The translations under genes were made by a program, and so were the position numbers. A stretch of DNA of 64,000 nucleotides from Oryzias latipes (lineage: Eukaryota; Chordata; Actinopteri; Beloniformes; Adrianichthyidae), in NCBI RefSeq assembly GCF_002234675.1, contig NC_019866.2, forward strand, positions 6,367,307 through 6,431,306. The letters run 5' to 3'. Shown here piece by piece: positions 47,203-59,550 of the stretch (the first letter of the stretch is position 1; each line of letters begins with the position of its first letter). The notes under the pieces are model-generated. The model had not been told where the DNA came from. It did no database searches and saw only the letters and a list, made by a program, of their open reading frames with translations.

Positions 47203-47860
47203 TAAAGAAAAAAAATAAATCTTGTGTCAGTTTGAAACAAAAATTGATGAAGCTTTTCCTGTTTACTGGAAGGAAATGAAGGGCACCGACACCACCCCTT
47301 CCAAGAAGACGTCATCCTGCCACCATCCTGAAGTGAAACAAGGAGGGAATGTGAGAGTGACATAACAACCTGATGAGCAGAAACTGAGACGAGCCGGAAT
47401 GCGGCAGGGAGTCGGACTCGCCCATCAGCTGAGAATGATGCCTGTATAAGGTTTTAAACTTGTGACATTCTAGACATGCCCATCCTTATCATGAGTCACT
47501 TTTGCAGCTTAAATTTATTTTCCTTGGGTGAGAAAAGCCCCTGGAAAAATCTCCTCGCATGAGCAGCAGCTATAATCATACAATTAGGAACTTTTCTGCA
47601 GGAGCATCAAATCGAAACCAAAATTACAGCCATATAAATTCTTAGTAATAATTACAAAGTGAGTTGAATTGCTGTCATATACTGCCCCAGATAAAGTGGA
47701 ATAATCAGCTCATGTTCTCAGAGGATCATGCAGCACAGCACGTTTCCCAGAGTTTTATTCTGACCCTTGCACGTCATCTAAAGGTCCCAACTACCACAAG
47801 GAATCATGGGAAATTCACCAGAATCACCATGACACCATGTTTCACTGTCAGAAAGTATTT

Positions 47861-47873
47861 TGACCTTTGACCC
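47861..47873 (-). promoter_or_regulatory. Second DR1 nuclear-receptor element
   Basis: TGACCTTTGACCC reads GGGTCAAAGGTCA on the minus strand, a DR1. It lies at the end of a repeat-poor block (about 47.46-47.89 kb) that also has TGAGTCA (AP-1 type, 47493-47499) and AGATAAAG (GATA type). Confidence 0.35.
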
Positions 47874-48676
47874 CTCCTTTAATCACGAAGCAAAAGATGA
47901 CATATGACGGGTATTTTGTGTATGGAAAAACAGGAGGAGCTGCTCACACAGGGACTGACTTTGAAAGTCACGTAGGACAATTTACAGTAAATAGAAGAGC
48001 ACTGCAGGGATTCCACCGCTGGTTTCAAGAATATTAATGAAGGAAAGGATACTGAGAAGGGATAAGAGCCAGACGCTGCTCCACAGCCCACCGCAGCCAT
48101 CATTGGTCAGGAGCCAGGATGCATACTGGACAGTTCACCAACATCATTGCGCGGTCAAATCACCATCAGTTTTAACTTACATATGTGAGAAAGTGGGAGA
48201 AGACTTGAAAAAAGTCTAAGTATTTATAAGGAAAGCACATGAATGCCAAACAAGAAAACCCCAAGCTTTTCTTGATGTGAGGTAATGACGTCAGATGAAA
48301 GAGATGAAAGACACATTATACAGGACATTAGCTTGTTTCTTTTAGTTTTTCTGCTCATTACTTGTTCCTAACGTGATTTTTATTTTTCAACACAACAAAT
48401 TTTAAGTGGCAAATCTAATTTGATTTGCTTTTAAAATTATTTGCAAGTGAGATACAAACTCGAGCAGTTCTTTAAAAGTGGAATTCTTTAAATTATCATT
48501 TTTATTTTCATTGTATTTTGGACATTTGTTTAACATAAACAAACCTTAGTTGTTTTTTTTTCAGCGAACTGGCATGACAAAGTTTGTTTTAAAAAACATC
48601 TTGAGAAGTAGCTCATCATGACGCATCAGACACATAATACCCATGACTATTTTCCAATCCAGTCATGGCACTATGA

Positions 48677-49050
48677 AGCCTCATTTCCACTGAGTGGTAT
48701 AGTTTGGTCCAGGGTGGTATTTTAAGTGTTTCAACTATAAAATGGACCCACTAAGGCGGCCCAAACTGTACAATTTTTGGTTCCTTTTGGTTTTAGGTCC
48801 ATAGAAAAATGGAATGGACCGGTTAGGGCGGACCTACTGTTGAAACCCGTTGGTAGGCTGAAGGTCATTGCGGCAAAAGAAAGTGCCAAGAAAGGGGCGG
48901 TATTCATTCTTCTCTCAAACGACATTAAATGCTTTGTATATACGAAGTACCAAAAGCCAAGCGGTAAACTGAGCTGCTGGATGACCTCCATTGTTGTTGT
49001 TAGCTTCATCCTACATGTGCCGTGACGGTCCAAGTCTGAGTGGAAACGTT
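48677..49050. mobile_element. hAT-like miniature element
   Basis: The left end CCTCATTTCCACTGAGTGGT and the right end CTGAGTGGAAACG are inverted repeats. This end type (TTTCCACTGAGTGGTA) is widespread in fish miniature transposons. The open frames inside are element-derived. Confidence 0.6.
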
Positions 49051-49059
49051 CACCCAAGG

Positions 49060-49320
49060 TCCACAAGTAAATGTTGTATATTTCTATAGTGTACTACTAC
49101 CTATTTAGAAGGCACAAAGTGCTTTACAGTCACAGTCCCATTCGTCCACACACACAATCACACTGATGGTGGCTGGCTGCCTAACACTGGCATCAACCTA
49201 TAACCACCAGGAGCAATGTGGGATTCTGTGACACCTTGACACATGGGCAGGCAGAGAGGGGAATCAAACCTACATTTTTCCAATCAGGGGTCGTCCGTTT
49301 TTATATCTGTACCACAGCTA
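49060..49320 (-). repeat. SINE-like fish repeat, reverse orientation
   Basis: AAGTGCTTTACAGTCACAGT, AACCACCAGGAGCAATGTGG, CACATGGGCAGGCAGAGAGG and GAATCAAACC follow the order of a common fish repeat. GAATCAAACC is an inverted B-box-like motif. Confidence 0.6.
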
Positions 49321-52300
49321 CCACAGGCTCAAATCTAAGGATTTGTTAGTGTTGTGATTGATTCTACAAAGTTGATAACTATTTCTATTGTGTTTTGTTT
49401 ACATTTGATTACGGTAATTTATAAAGTTTATATTAATTATTACTGTTCTTTAGTATTCAGCTGTTTTTTTTACTCATTAATAATGTCATATAACTGTATT
49501 GCTCATTTATACTCACATTGTAGTTTTACTTTTTTTTAATGCTGAAAAACACTTCTAATTGTCATTTATATTTATGTTGTAGTTGTTGTTTTTCACTTTG
49601 TTTTTTGCAAGACAGATTTGACACGTGAAAAAATACAGCCCATCGACTAACTTTGGTCCCTGTCAAATAATCTGAAAAATAAATGGAATACACAAACCAA
49701 GAATCAAACGAAAAACAGAAAAGCAGTTAGGAGCTCAATTCAGCTGAGACTGAGAGAAACTACAGCAGGACTTAGAACAAAAGAAGGAACTTAATTAGCT
49801 TCTGCGGTTAGTTTTGTTCCTGTAAAACAAGTTGCTATGATAGTTATTAATTCTTATTTCTAACTTAACATAGCATTTGCAAAAACAAGCCAGCAGATGG
49901 GAATACCAGAGGCGGCAAAGTAAACAGAGGAGTAGGAATGTCACAAATGAAGATGGACAACATTGTTTTTCTACTCAGTAATGGGAAAGTAGTATCTGTT
50001 GAGGCAGGGATTTCTACTGAACGGTGTGAGTGTGGTAGAATCTGAACTCATAACAATAGCAGAAAAAAAGGGTTCAGGAAATCTGATCTATTGTTCATGA
50101 CAGTTTGAGACCACAAGAATTCTTGCGATGACAGATATGTACCAGGTTTGCATGCCTCAGGTGTGTAAAACTCCCCCCACAGGCACTGAAACTTGAGGAA
50201 TGCAATCAACAACAGTGCTTTGGATTTGTTCTTCAAAAATTCTACAGCCGCTCCTATTCCCCGAAGCTTCCTACCAACTGACGTTTTGAAGCATGGAAGC
50301 ACCTTTGAGCTTCTATTTGAATAAAATGTCTCATCTTAAACATGCAAATCCCTTTTTTGCAGAGCGACATGCACCCGAGAGTTATGGGGAAGTGTGTTTG
50401 CTGCGTGCATGAAGCATCCGAGAAGCAGAGGCAAGGACATCTGCAAGTGCAAAATGCAAATGGGAAGGTTAACAGCTGAAAAGCAGCACGGTGTGCTTAT
50501 ATTGAGTCTTCAGAAGGAAAGGCTGTTCGGCTAATGAACATGCTCGAAAACACAATTCATGTTAAGTCTGCACACCCAGCGACAGTGTTTTCATAAGCAA
50601 AGAGTGTCCAGGTAACAGGGTGAGGTTCAAGTTCAGTCTGCGGTAAGAGTACTTCAGTCACCCTCCATGTCATTGTAGCTGAGGACTTTTTAAAGGTGTT
50701 GACTAAACATGGAAGTGGCTAAGTCACTTTTCAGAATTGAATATCTTTTCTTCAGTCCACTGATAAATGCTTGAAATTTACCATCTGCTGCACTAGAAAC
50801 CAAAAATAATAACATTGAAACGTGTATCTCACAACTTTTCACGCATTTATAAATACCTGAGAACTGTTTAACTAGAACCTTCCTTAAGTTATTAACACAT
50901 CTTCACATCTCAAGACTTTCAACTATTTTTTGTCTTTCACTTTCTCTGCCAGACTAGAAAGATGAGCCCGCATTTTCCAACGATCGTATCTGCATTTGGA
51001 ATTTTCAAATTTCATTGTGTTATGTAAGAAGCTGGATCGTGTCACAGAACAAGTTTTCTATTCTGGGCTGCCGCAGACCTTACGGCATTTCTTATTTCAA
51101 TAAAAATGATCGAAAGATAAACACTTCCTACAATAGAACGGCTGTGAAAGATATGCAAAAAATACTCTGCTGCCCTAAATACAAGACAGGCTTCAATATG
51201 AGGTAAAAGAGAGTGAACAAGATGTACTCAACAACAAAAAAATGTCTCTACCAGCTGATTTAGAACAGAGAAGCCATTTCCCATGACACAATCCCAACCA
51301 TTTCCTGAGGGGCTTTGTTATGCAAGCAAGTCTTGTGGACCACAACAGGTCAAATAATGCCTCTTTAGGGTTACAGCTGATGAAGAGCATCACGTCTACA
51401 AGGGTTCTAAAGTTATTATTTTTGTTAAACTATGGATATATACACTAACTGAAATATCATGTCCAGAAATAACAGGACGTAAGTGAACAATGGCTCTATC
51501 TGGAATAAATTTCCTTCTCAAAACAGGTTAAAAAATATAGAAATCAAGATGTTTTTTCCCAATGCTTTGCAAATATATAGGACAATTTGTCTTGGTGAGG
51601 TATCCTAAAATCAATTGTGACATATTGGCCTTATAAGACAAAAATTAGTCTTGAAAATGTAAAAACGTACGTTTAGGTTAATTACTGAGGTAATTGAAAA
51701 CATTATGTCTGAAAATAAATTGTTTTGCTAAAAAAAATTAGGTACACACTTTTTCCACACACACAAAAAGCGATTTTAAAAGCTACAACAGTCCAACTAT
51801 TCCTATCTGTAGACCATAATTGTTTTAATGACACATTTTTAGGATAAATGTGTCTTAAAGATTAAGTGGAAAAAGGTCAAATACAATTTTCAAGTTTCTC
51901 TAAATCAAGCACATCAGGTTCGAAAAGTGACAACTCACCATTCACAAATACAACTATAACTTACAATGTAGAGGAAAAATAAAACAGAAGTTACACGAGA
52001 GGTAATGCTTAAGACAATATGTGTGTTCGAGATTAAGTGACTCAACAAGAGATTTAAGATTTTTTGTCTTAAAACGAGCATGTCCAAAGTCCGGCTCTTG
52101 GGTCAACACTCAAATTTCCACTGGCCAACAGTTCCTGTCATTAAATCAATCCTATGAAGCCCCAGTACTTTCTAAGAACTCTGTGTAGGATTTCTTGATA
52201 GTGTTTGGCTAAATTCCGTCATAGAGCGTCGTAAACCTGTCGCACAATCCTTCTAGCTCAATTCTAAGATTGTAAATGAAATAAAAAAAGATTTGTTTGA

Positions 52301-55200
52301 TCAAACCACAATGTTTTGTATTTCTAAATAAGATAACTACTTGTGTTACTTTCCTGTTCACACGATTTACATTTAGAAGTTAATTTGTTATGATTAGTAT
52401 TTAATGAATTTGTGTTTTTTTCAGGATGTCTTTACAGCAATGTGCTTCATCAGCAAATAACCGATTCCTATTTCTCCCACAAATATAATTGAAGTCAGAT
52501 TCTGTTTTCAAAAAGAAAAATCCACTGCTATAGATATGAGTTTAATAAAGCTTTGCTCTGTAGATCAAATCCACTCACACTTTAACACATCCCCAATGTG
52601 TTTTAGCCATGATGATTTTACCAGGACAGTGTAACAACTTGAGAAACATTTCTCAAAGACTCCTTCTACCCCTTTATTAAATAAACTATCATTATGGTAG
52701 CTGGAGCTGAATAATTCATCAAACATCCCTTCAAATTTGGCGCTTTGTAAGGAAAAATACATCTGAAATTCACAGAAATGGGAATACGTAGGATCTCTCT
52801 GTCCTCCGTGTCCTGATGGGTTTTCCAGACCTGGAGAGATTCTTTCTATTTTTACCACTTCCTTTTTAAAATATTTCAGTGTTATGTGCAACTGCAACAC
52901 ACATGGGCACATTGTTGGAGAGGAAGGTCACACACGGAAAAGTACAGTAACTTCTCTGAGTTATAATGTTTTCAATACTATCAGCCTGCCGTCATTTGAC
53001 ATTTTGAACACACCAGCATGAGTGTGTCATTCCAGATAAGATCACAAATGGTATATCTTTTTTGAGAGGGAAAAAAACAACATTTTCCAGGTTGTCCTTC
53101 AGAGGAAAAAGTAATCTAATGTTCCTCATACCAGGATGACACGAAAGATCTAGCAAGAATGCTAGGAATTTAACCTTTCTTTCATTGTCAGATGATTAAA
53201 AATAACTTTGCTTAGTCTTAAAAGGCCAAGAAGTGTTTCTAGTAAGGTGATCCACTCAAACTGAACTATGTTACAAAAAAGAGACGCTCAATCCGTGTTC
53301 GTTAACAGGTAGTGTGACTTCTGAGTTTCACCACATTCGCCGCAGCAGATTTTCACAGTTTCATTTGTACTCAGTGCTCTCACACTGTGCATCCTGTCTG
53401 CTTCTGCAAAACCATGTACCATTCAGCGTCATGACGGCACAACAGTTGCATCATGTCCTCATTGTAAATCGCTTTTCTTGAGCCCTCCAGGGTGAGCACA
53501 TGAATGGACTAAAATCAGAAATAAATGTCACTTTTCCTTAAACAAAACAGACCAAAATAAAGTTTGACTTACATAATCTTTACCTGAGTGCTGCACCCGC
53601 TGCCTCCATTAAGTGCATCAGACTGTACAAGTTGTACACACACATGATATTTGTGTTCCTCAAAGGCTCATTTATTCTTGTCATGTGGACCAGTTTGACC
53701 AAAGAGGCATTCTGAATTCTTTTCCAGACCTCTACACACTTAGTGGACCTCTTAGTAATAACTGGGCCACAAGGAGAGCATGGGTCACATGTGGAGCAAA
53801 GCTTCCCAAATAAATTACACACTGGACCTCAGACGTCCTCACACATGCTGGAATAGTTTAGAACTGCTGAAGCAACTGAAGCCTGTAGGGTTAGAACTTT
53901 TCAAAAGTTAGGATTCTAACACAAAAATGTATTTAAACCTGTGCAAACCTTTGCACCATTCAGCTCAGACTTTGCTGTCATGAAGGTCAACCAGTTCACC
54001 AGCTTCAACAATGAATGTAGTTTACATTTTTTTACAAAGGGTCAAGGCTTGTTGTTATCTGTGCTGCAGACCCTGGGACCCCAGCCAAGCCGATGCCATC
54101 TGAAGAAGAGGAACGCAACAAAATGGCAGGAAATTCTTTACAGTTTTGTCCCAGTAGCAGAAGAAAACAGTAACATTTAACAATGGGCAGCCAGTTGAAG
54201 AGGTTTATAAATAAATACGATTTTCTGAAAGAAAAAGGAAGAAAAAGAAACTGTTGTTGCAAACCTTATGTGATGTAAAGTCCTTTTACATCATAAAAAT
54301 AATTAATCAAAATGATATTTGACAGCACCCGGAAGGGTTTTCATACAATATCAGCGAAGCTGCTTTTGATTTTAACCAATGTGGGAGCTTTTTTTGCAAA
54401 AATTGGCTCCAACACAAAGACCACTTTTATAATCCATGTGACGTTTTATTCTACATCACATTGAATTTTCTTGATCCAACATACCATATGACATTTTTAT
54501 TCAGCCAAAAGTGTCTGAAGTGTCCTAATTTCAGAAAAGTTTATCTCAACATTTCATCTGTAACAAACAAAACAATTTTTATGTTGATGCTAAAAACTTA
54601 ATAATCCTTATTTGTGATGTGCTTTTAGTATAATAAATCCTAATTAATAAAACAAAATACTTTTCTTGAAGGTTGGTGAATTGCTGAAGACATTTTTTTT
54701 TTTTTTTTTTTAGAAGCTATGATATACACTTTTTCTATGCTCTTTCAGATCCTAGAGGGTTTGATTCCCCAATTTTTTGACAATGAGACCCTCCAAAGGC
54801 AGGATCTCTGGTCTGCAGTGTGTAAATCGGTTCTGATCTTCTGCTGCCCTCTGGTGCTCAAATAGGTAAACTACACTTCACATGGAGTCGGAAATTCAAA
54901 CACATTTGGACTAAGAAAAACAGCTAAAGTTACAGTCTGCATGATGTACGTCTACACTACCAGTTATTTCTGCTGCAAGAAATGTTATCAAGCTTCTAGC
55001 AGGAATGGAAATGTTTCCAAAATGTCTTGGAGAAATGCAAAACAAACCAGAGAAACAGACATGAGAAAAAAACCCTGAAGGTCTCCAGGTGGCCGATAAC
55101 GGGCAGATGTTTAGGATTGGTGGTATTATGATGACCGGAGAAGCTTTTTCACATGCATCCCTTCTTGTTTTCTGGATCACTTTGAGGTGCCCTGGTTTTC
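49321..55200. other. Gene desert between stk17 and hsd17b1, part 2
   Basis: About 5.9 kb of AT-rich DNA ending at the hsd17b1 5' region. No splice-supported coding exon, RNA gene or clearly assignable transposon was recognised. The open frames are short and lack homology. Confidence 0.45.
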
Positions 55201-55247
55201 TCCCACTTCACCTTTCTGAATAGAGGAACATTTTTGAAGGAATTTCA

Positions 55248-57131
55248 ATGGAGAAGAAAGTAGTGCTGATCACAGGCTGCTCCTCCGGGATTGGACTCAG
55301 CCTAGCTGTCCGGTTGGCCTCAGATCCTACCAAAACCTTCAAAGGTAATGGACATGTATTTGTCTTTTTTTTATTTTCACTAAATTGGATTACATGTCGG
55401 CTGAATCAACTGAAATTGAATTTTCTGCTCATAAACCATCTTTGAATTCTTCCTCAGAGAATCCTAAAACAAATTTCTGCCTTCTGTTTCAGTCTATGCA
55501 ACAATGAGGAACCTGGGCAAGAAGGAGCGTCTTTTAGAGTGCGTGAAAGGGCTCCACAGGGACACTTTGGAAATACTCCAAATGGATGTAACAGATCAAC
55601 AGTCCATCCTGGACGCAAAAGAAAGGGTTGTGGAGAAAAGAGTGGACATTCTGGGTAAGCCCTCACGGGTTCAAACGGCTTCATTTGAGATGATTATTTA
55701 TGACTTAACAGGTCGATTCCCCCTCTTTCAGTGTGTAACGCAGGTTTGGGTTTGATGGGGCCGCTGGAGGTACAGTCTTTGAACTCAATGAGGCATATTC
55801 TTGAGGTCAACCTCCTGGGCACCATTCAGACCATTCAGGCCTTCTTGGCTGGAATGAAAGCACAGGAACAAGGTCATATTTTGGTCACTGGAAGCACCGG
55901 AGGACTCCATGGTAAAATTAAATCTTTTTATAACATTTCTGTGATGATTTTCTAAATTTGTCAACGCGATTGCTCCTGCAGGGCTTCCTTTCAATGAACT
56001 GTACTGTGCGAGCAAATTTGCCATCGAAGGAGCATGTGAGAGTTTGGCGATCCTCCTTCAACATTTTAACATCAAGTGAGTATTTTTATCATCATCTTTA
56101 CTTCTGCTTAGCTGAATACACTGAATTGTTTTGATGTTTAAACAGCATAAACCAATGATCTAACGTTCTCCTTGTAGTATGAGTCTCATTGAGTGTGGTC
56201 CAGTCAACACAGACTTCCTGGTTAACCTGCAGAAGGCGGAGCTTGAAGACATGTCTGTTGAACAGGTTGATGGCAAAACACTCAGCCTCTACGAAAAATA
56301 CCTGCACCACTGCAACTCTGTTTTCCAAAACGCAGCACAGGACACTGAAGACATCGTAAAGGTATGTGGTGTCCCACAGCCTCACTAGTCAACTTTGACT
56401 CAGAATTTGCTGCTCTGCAGATTCTGATAAATTTACACTTATCTAAATTCTAGTGGAAATGCTTCTGTTTTTGTGAACAAGTCACCCTGTGATATATGGT
56501 ATTGTCTATTTTTGCCGGAAAAGCTTCAATCTATAAGTAAACAAATATATCAGATATGTTCTCACCCTAAATAGCAGGAGGCAAAATTTCATCAGCGAAT
56601 CTCAAAATATTATTGTGGTTTAAAAATTGTCGTCAAATGCATTATTTTTGATTTGGGGCGGAGTTTAAAAATGTATAAATGGAGGGTCAGAAGACTTTGA
56701 AAGGGTGGCAAAACACCAGAGTGAAAGGCCTTTACAAATAGAAGGATCAAAAACATGGACAGTTTTACTATTTCTATTTCATTTAAAAATATTGTTATTT
56801 TCTTGTTTTTGCAACACTTTAAAAAGATTGTATTGATGATTTCTTAATTTTTGTTGATAATGTTACTAATATTGACTCTGCCCCTCCTGTGATTAAGTCA
56901 ACATATACATGCTTGAATTCAGTACACGTCTATTCATATATCTGTGCGTTTTCTCTTGTTTTTGTCCCACAGGTGTTTCTAACAGCCATCCAGTCGCCCA
57001 GCCCTGCATTCAGATACTTCACCAACAGTGTGGTGGAGCCACCTCTGACCAAACTGAAGGCCGCACAACCAGATGGAGTGCAATACATCAAGGCTATGAG
57101 CGAAATCGTTTTCTCTGGCGAGGAGCAGTAA
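55248..57131 (+). CDS. hsd17b1: 17beta-hydroxysteroid dehydrogenase type 1
   Basis: Short-chain dehydrogenase that reduces estrone to estradiol with NADPH, mainly in ovarian granulosa cells. Coding exons: 55248-55344, 55493-55654, 55732-55911, 55982-56075, 56178-56361, 56973-57131 (stop TAA). Junctions keep phase, giving 291 aa, shorter than human (328) because it lacks the Gly/Ala-rich tail. Residues: cofactor loop TGCSSGIG (9-16), NAG (89-91), catalytic Ser141 in VTGSTGG, Tyr154 and Lys158 in [15 protein letters not shown] and [12 protein letters not shown] are type-1 signatures and argue against the related RDH8 family. The steroid-recognition His (human 221) aligns with His in YLHHCNSVF, but human Glu282 aligns with Ile (see findings). 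Start context TTTCAATGG. The nearest upstream coding gene is stk17, 18 kb away on the opposite strand. Confidence 0.96.
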
Positions 57132-57540
57132 CTCAGAAAAGGCTTTGTTTTCAACTACAACTTCATAGGTTTAGATGCATCTGCTTTCAGCTTCCTTGTA
57201 AGTGATGACACGGCTTTAAAGTAGCTGTTTGATCAATGCTCCTGCTAAAGTTTGCATCCCTTCACCTGGTAACTGTGCCGTGTGATTGATTCTCATTGTG
57301 TTCCTAAAGTGGAAACATTCTAGAAGAAATGTTAAGCCTTTTTGCTTCAGTAGATGAACGATTCCTAGTTTTTTCCATTGCAGTTACAGAAAAGTTAGTT
57401 CCTGTCCAAAGCGATCTTCCTGTTTAGTTTATTCTTTTTTTTTTTTTGAGGGGGTAAGGGTTGCATACTAAAAAAAAGATGCAAACATAAAATATTTGAA
57501 ATGAACTAAATTTAAATAAAATACAATGAAATGTTCTGAT
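57132..57540 (+). other. hsd17b1: hsd17b1 3' UTR with polyadenylation signal
   Basis: AATAAA at 57515-57520, about 0.4 kb after the stop codon. A later AATAAA near 57763 is an alternative. The end is predicted. Confidence 0.45.
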
Positions 57541-59340
57541 TAAATAACAAAAAATCTTAGGTGCCATATTTATAAGATTTCATACCAAATGCAATTTTAT
57601 CTTTGTTATATTACTTTTTTTTTTAAATATTACCACAAAAAAGTAACTTTTTATATATCTAATTATATTTTCTTACTTTTTTTTCATAATCCAATTTAAG
57701 TACGGTAATCAAACTGAATCTTAATATGGTTAAAAATGTCTATCAACTATAAACACCTTAAATAAAATGCAAAGCATAAGTAAGGTGATCCTGTTTGTGA
57801 TTGATGTCATCATTTAATGCAGTGAAACTGGTGAAAGTCCTGTGACTGCAATCAACACTAACAAACATAAAAAACAAGGAATCAGATATGTGATTAAAGA
57901 TAACAGAAACAGAGGATGACCTGTGGATTTTATGAATGCAATCCAGAAAGGGTACAAATCAAATAAAATGTAAGGGCTAGCTGAACTGCAGGAGATTACG
58001 AGGATAATATCAATTTATTGAATCCAATCTTTGGAATCCATGTATAAAGTTCAGGGATCAAAGACTGGATGACAGAGGAGGCAGCTGGAAAGCATCCATG
58101 CTCCATGTAATAGTTGGCTCCGTCTGGGACTCAGTGTGCTCTCTTTAGCCTCAGGCAGGTTAAGCCGACTCTACTATTACGTGTCACACCCCTGACCTGC
58201 CTTTAACAGGACTGAGGCATTTAAATTTACCTCTGATCAGGTGTCCTGATTCTGGGAAGGTTTGAATCCCACGGTGATTCTACATAACACCATGTGGGAA
58301 ATGGAAAAAGCTGCTTTCTATTGCAAAGTTGAAATAAATTAACAAAGGATCAGAACACTGGGTTTGTTTTTCTATATTCTACTAATTTTTCCAGTATCAG
58401 TGTGAAGGTTCATGTGGTGCAACTCCTGTGTTTCCAGAGTTATGCAACATTGCAATCTGGTTGTGGAAAATTCTTTAAATAAAAGTAGCCACATTTCTAA
58501 AAATCAGTCTTATTTAAGAAGATTGCAACTTAAACTCTTAAAAGATTTGCAAATTTGACCCCTATGATGATCATGTCTGACCCAGAACTGCCTTTTGTCG
58601 CTGACAAACTGTGGTAAAAGCGTCTTTATGTGTCATAGATGCTTAGGTGACCAAAAAATTCTTGGAATTTGTTTGTAAATAGAAAAACAAATGGTTTAAC
58701 CCTCAGAAGTTTCTGAACTTCTCAGTAAGTTTGCAAATCACTTACGCTGTTTATATTGAAGACGGATTGACAACGACCCCTCCAATGGCCTTGTTTTCAT
58801 TCAGAATTGAAAGTGGAGGTTTCAAAAGGTTTTTAGCTTTGAGATTTTTGCTTGAAAGAAAACATATATAGGTGTACATAGGTGTGATAACCCTTCAAAT
58901 AAATCCTTTACCTGATACTTTTAAACTATTTTCACATTCATTTGACCTTGCATGTGCTTTGTTTATCCATAAATGTTTAATCTTTTGTTATAAAATATAA
59001 AACCTTTCTCAATCTTACTTTCTGTGATTTTGTTCCAGGAAAAATTACATCATTTATCACTCAGAATTGAGTTTTTGGACATTTTCAGGTTCATTGTGGA
59101 ATTACTGTTTAAAAAAAAAAGATTGTTGTCAGCTACTAAAAATACTGATATGAAGCATAGTCACAAAACAGAGAACTGTAAAGTAGGGTGAAAGAGCCCT
59201 AAAAATGCTACAAACAAATTAAAACACTTTAAAGTCAAAACAATTAGGAAAGTAAACTTAAAATGTGTGGTTTAATGGCAAGTCTAACGATTCTTTATAG
59301 GTAATTATATTTAAACTATTTAAGAGACTGAAATGTCTGT
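57541..59340. other. Intergenic between hsd17b1 and coq10
   Basis: AT-rich. It holds one dispersed repeat at about 58447-58565, related to the copy at 42.55-42.95 kb (CATTGCAATCTGGTTGTGG, TATTTAAGAAGATTGCAACT). No exon recognised. Confidence 0.5.
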
Positions 59341-59364
59341 TTTTGTTGTGAAGAAAAGAAGGAC

Positions 59365-59550
59365 CATCGCCCCGCCCCATAGATCATCTGATTGGCCGGA
59401 ATCCCGGCCGTGTTTGGTGACGTCAGAGGATCTCCTTATAAGGCAAGCGGAGCAGGTCTGGCAGGGTCATAATAAGGCAAGCTGCTGCCGCTCTGGGAGA
59501 AACTGAGCAACCTCAGAGGGAAATTTGGTTTATTGTGTCGAGAATTCTTC
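59365..59550 (+). promoter_or_regulatory. coq10: coq10 promoter: GC box, inverted CCAAT, CRE, TATA-like box
   Basis: In order: GC box CGCCCCGCCCC (about 59368-59378), inverted CCAAT ATTGG (59391-59395), a full palindromic CRE TGACGTCA (59418-59425), and TTATAAGG (59436-59443). The start codon is at 59551, so the transcript would begin near 59465 with a 5' UTR of about 85 nt. The order and spacing are those of a classical promoter. Confidence 0.7.

Noticed and set aside
48731-49066. 111-codon minus-strand and 82-codon plus-strand frames
   Set aside because: Both lie inside the hAT-like miniature element bounded by inverted repeats.
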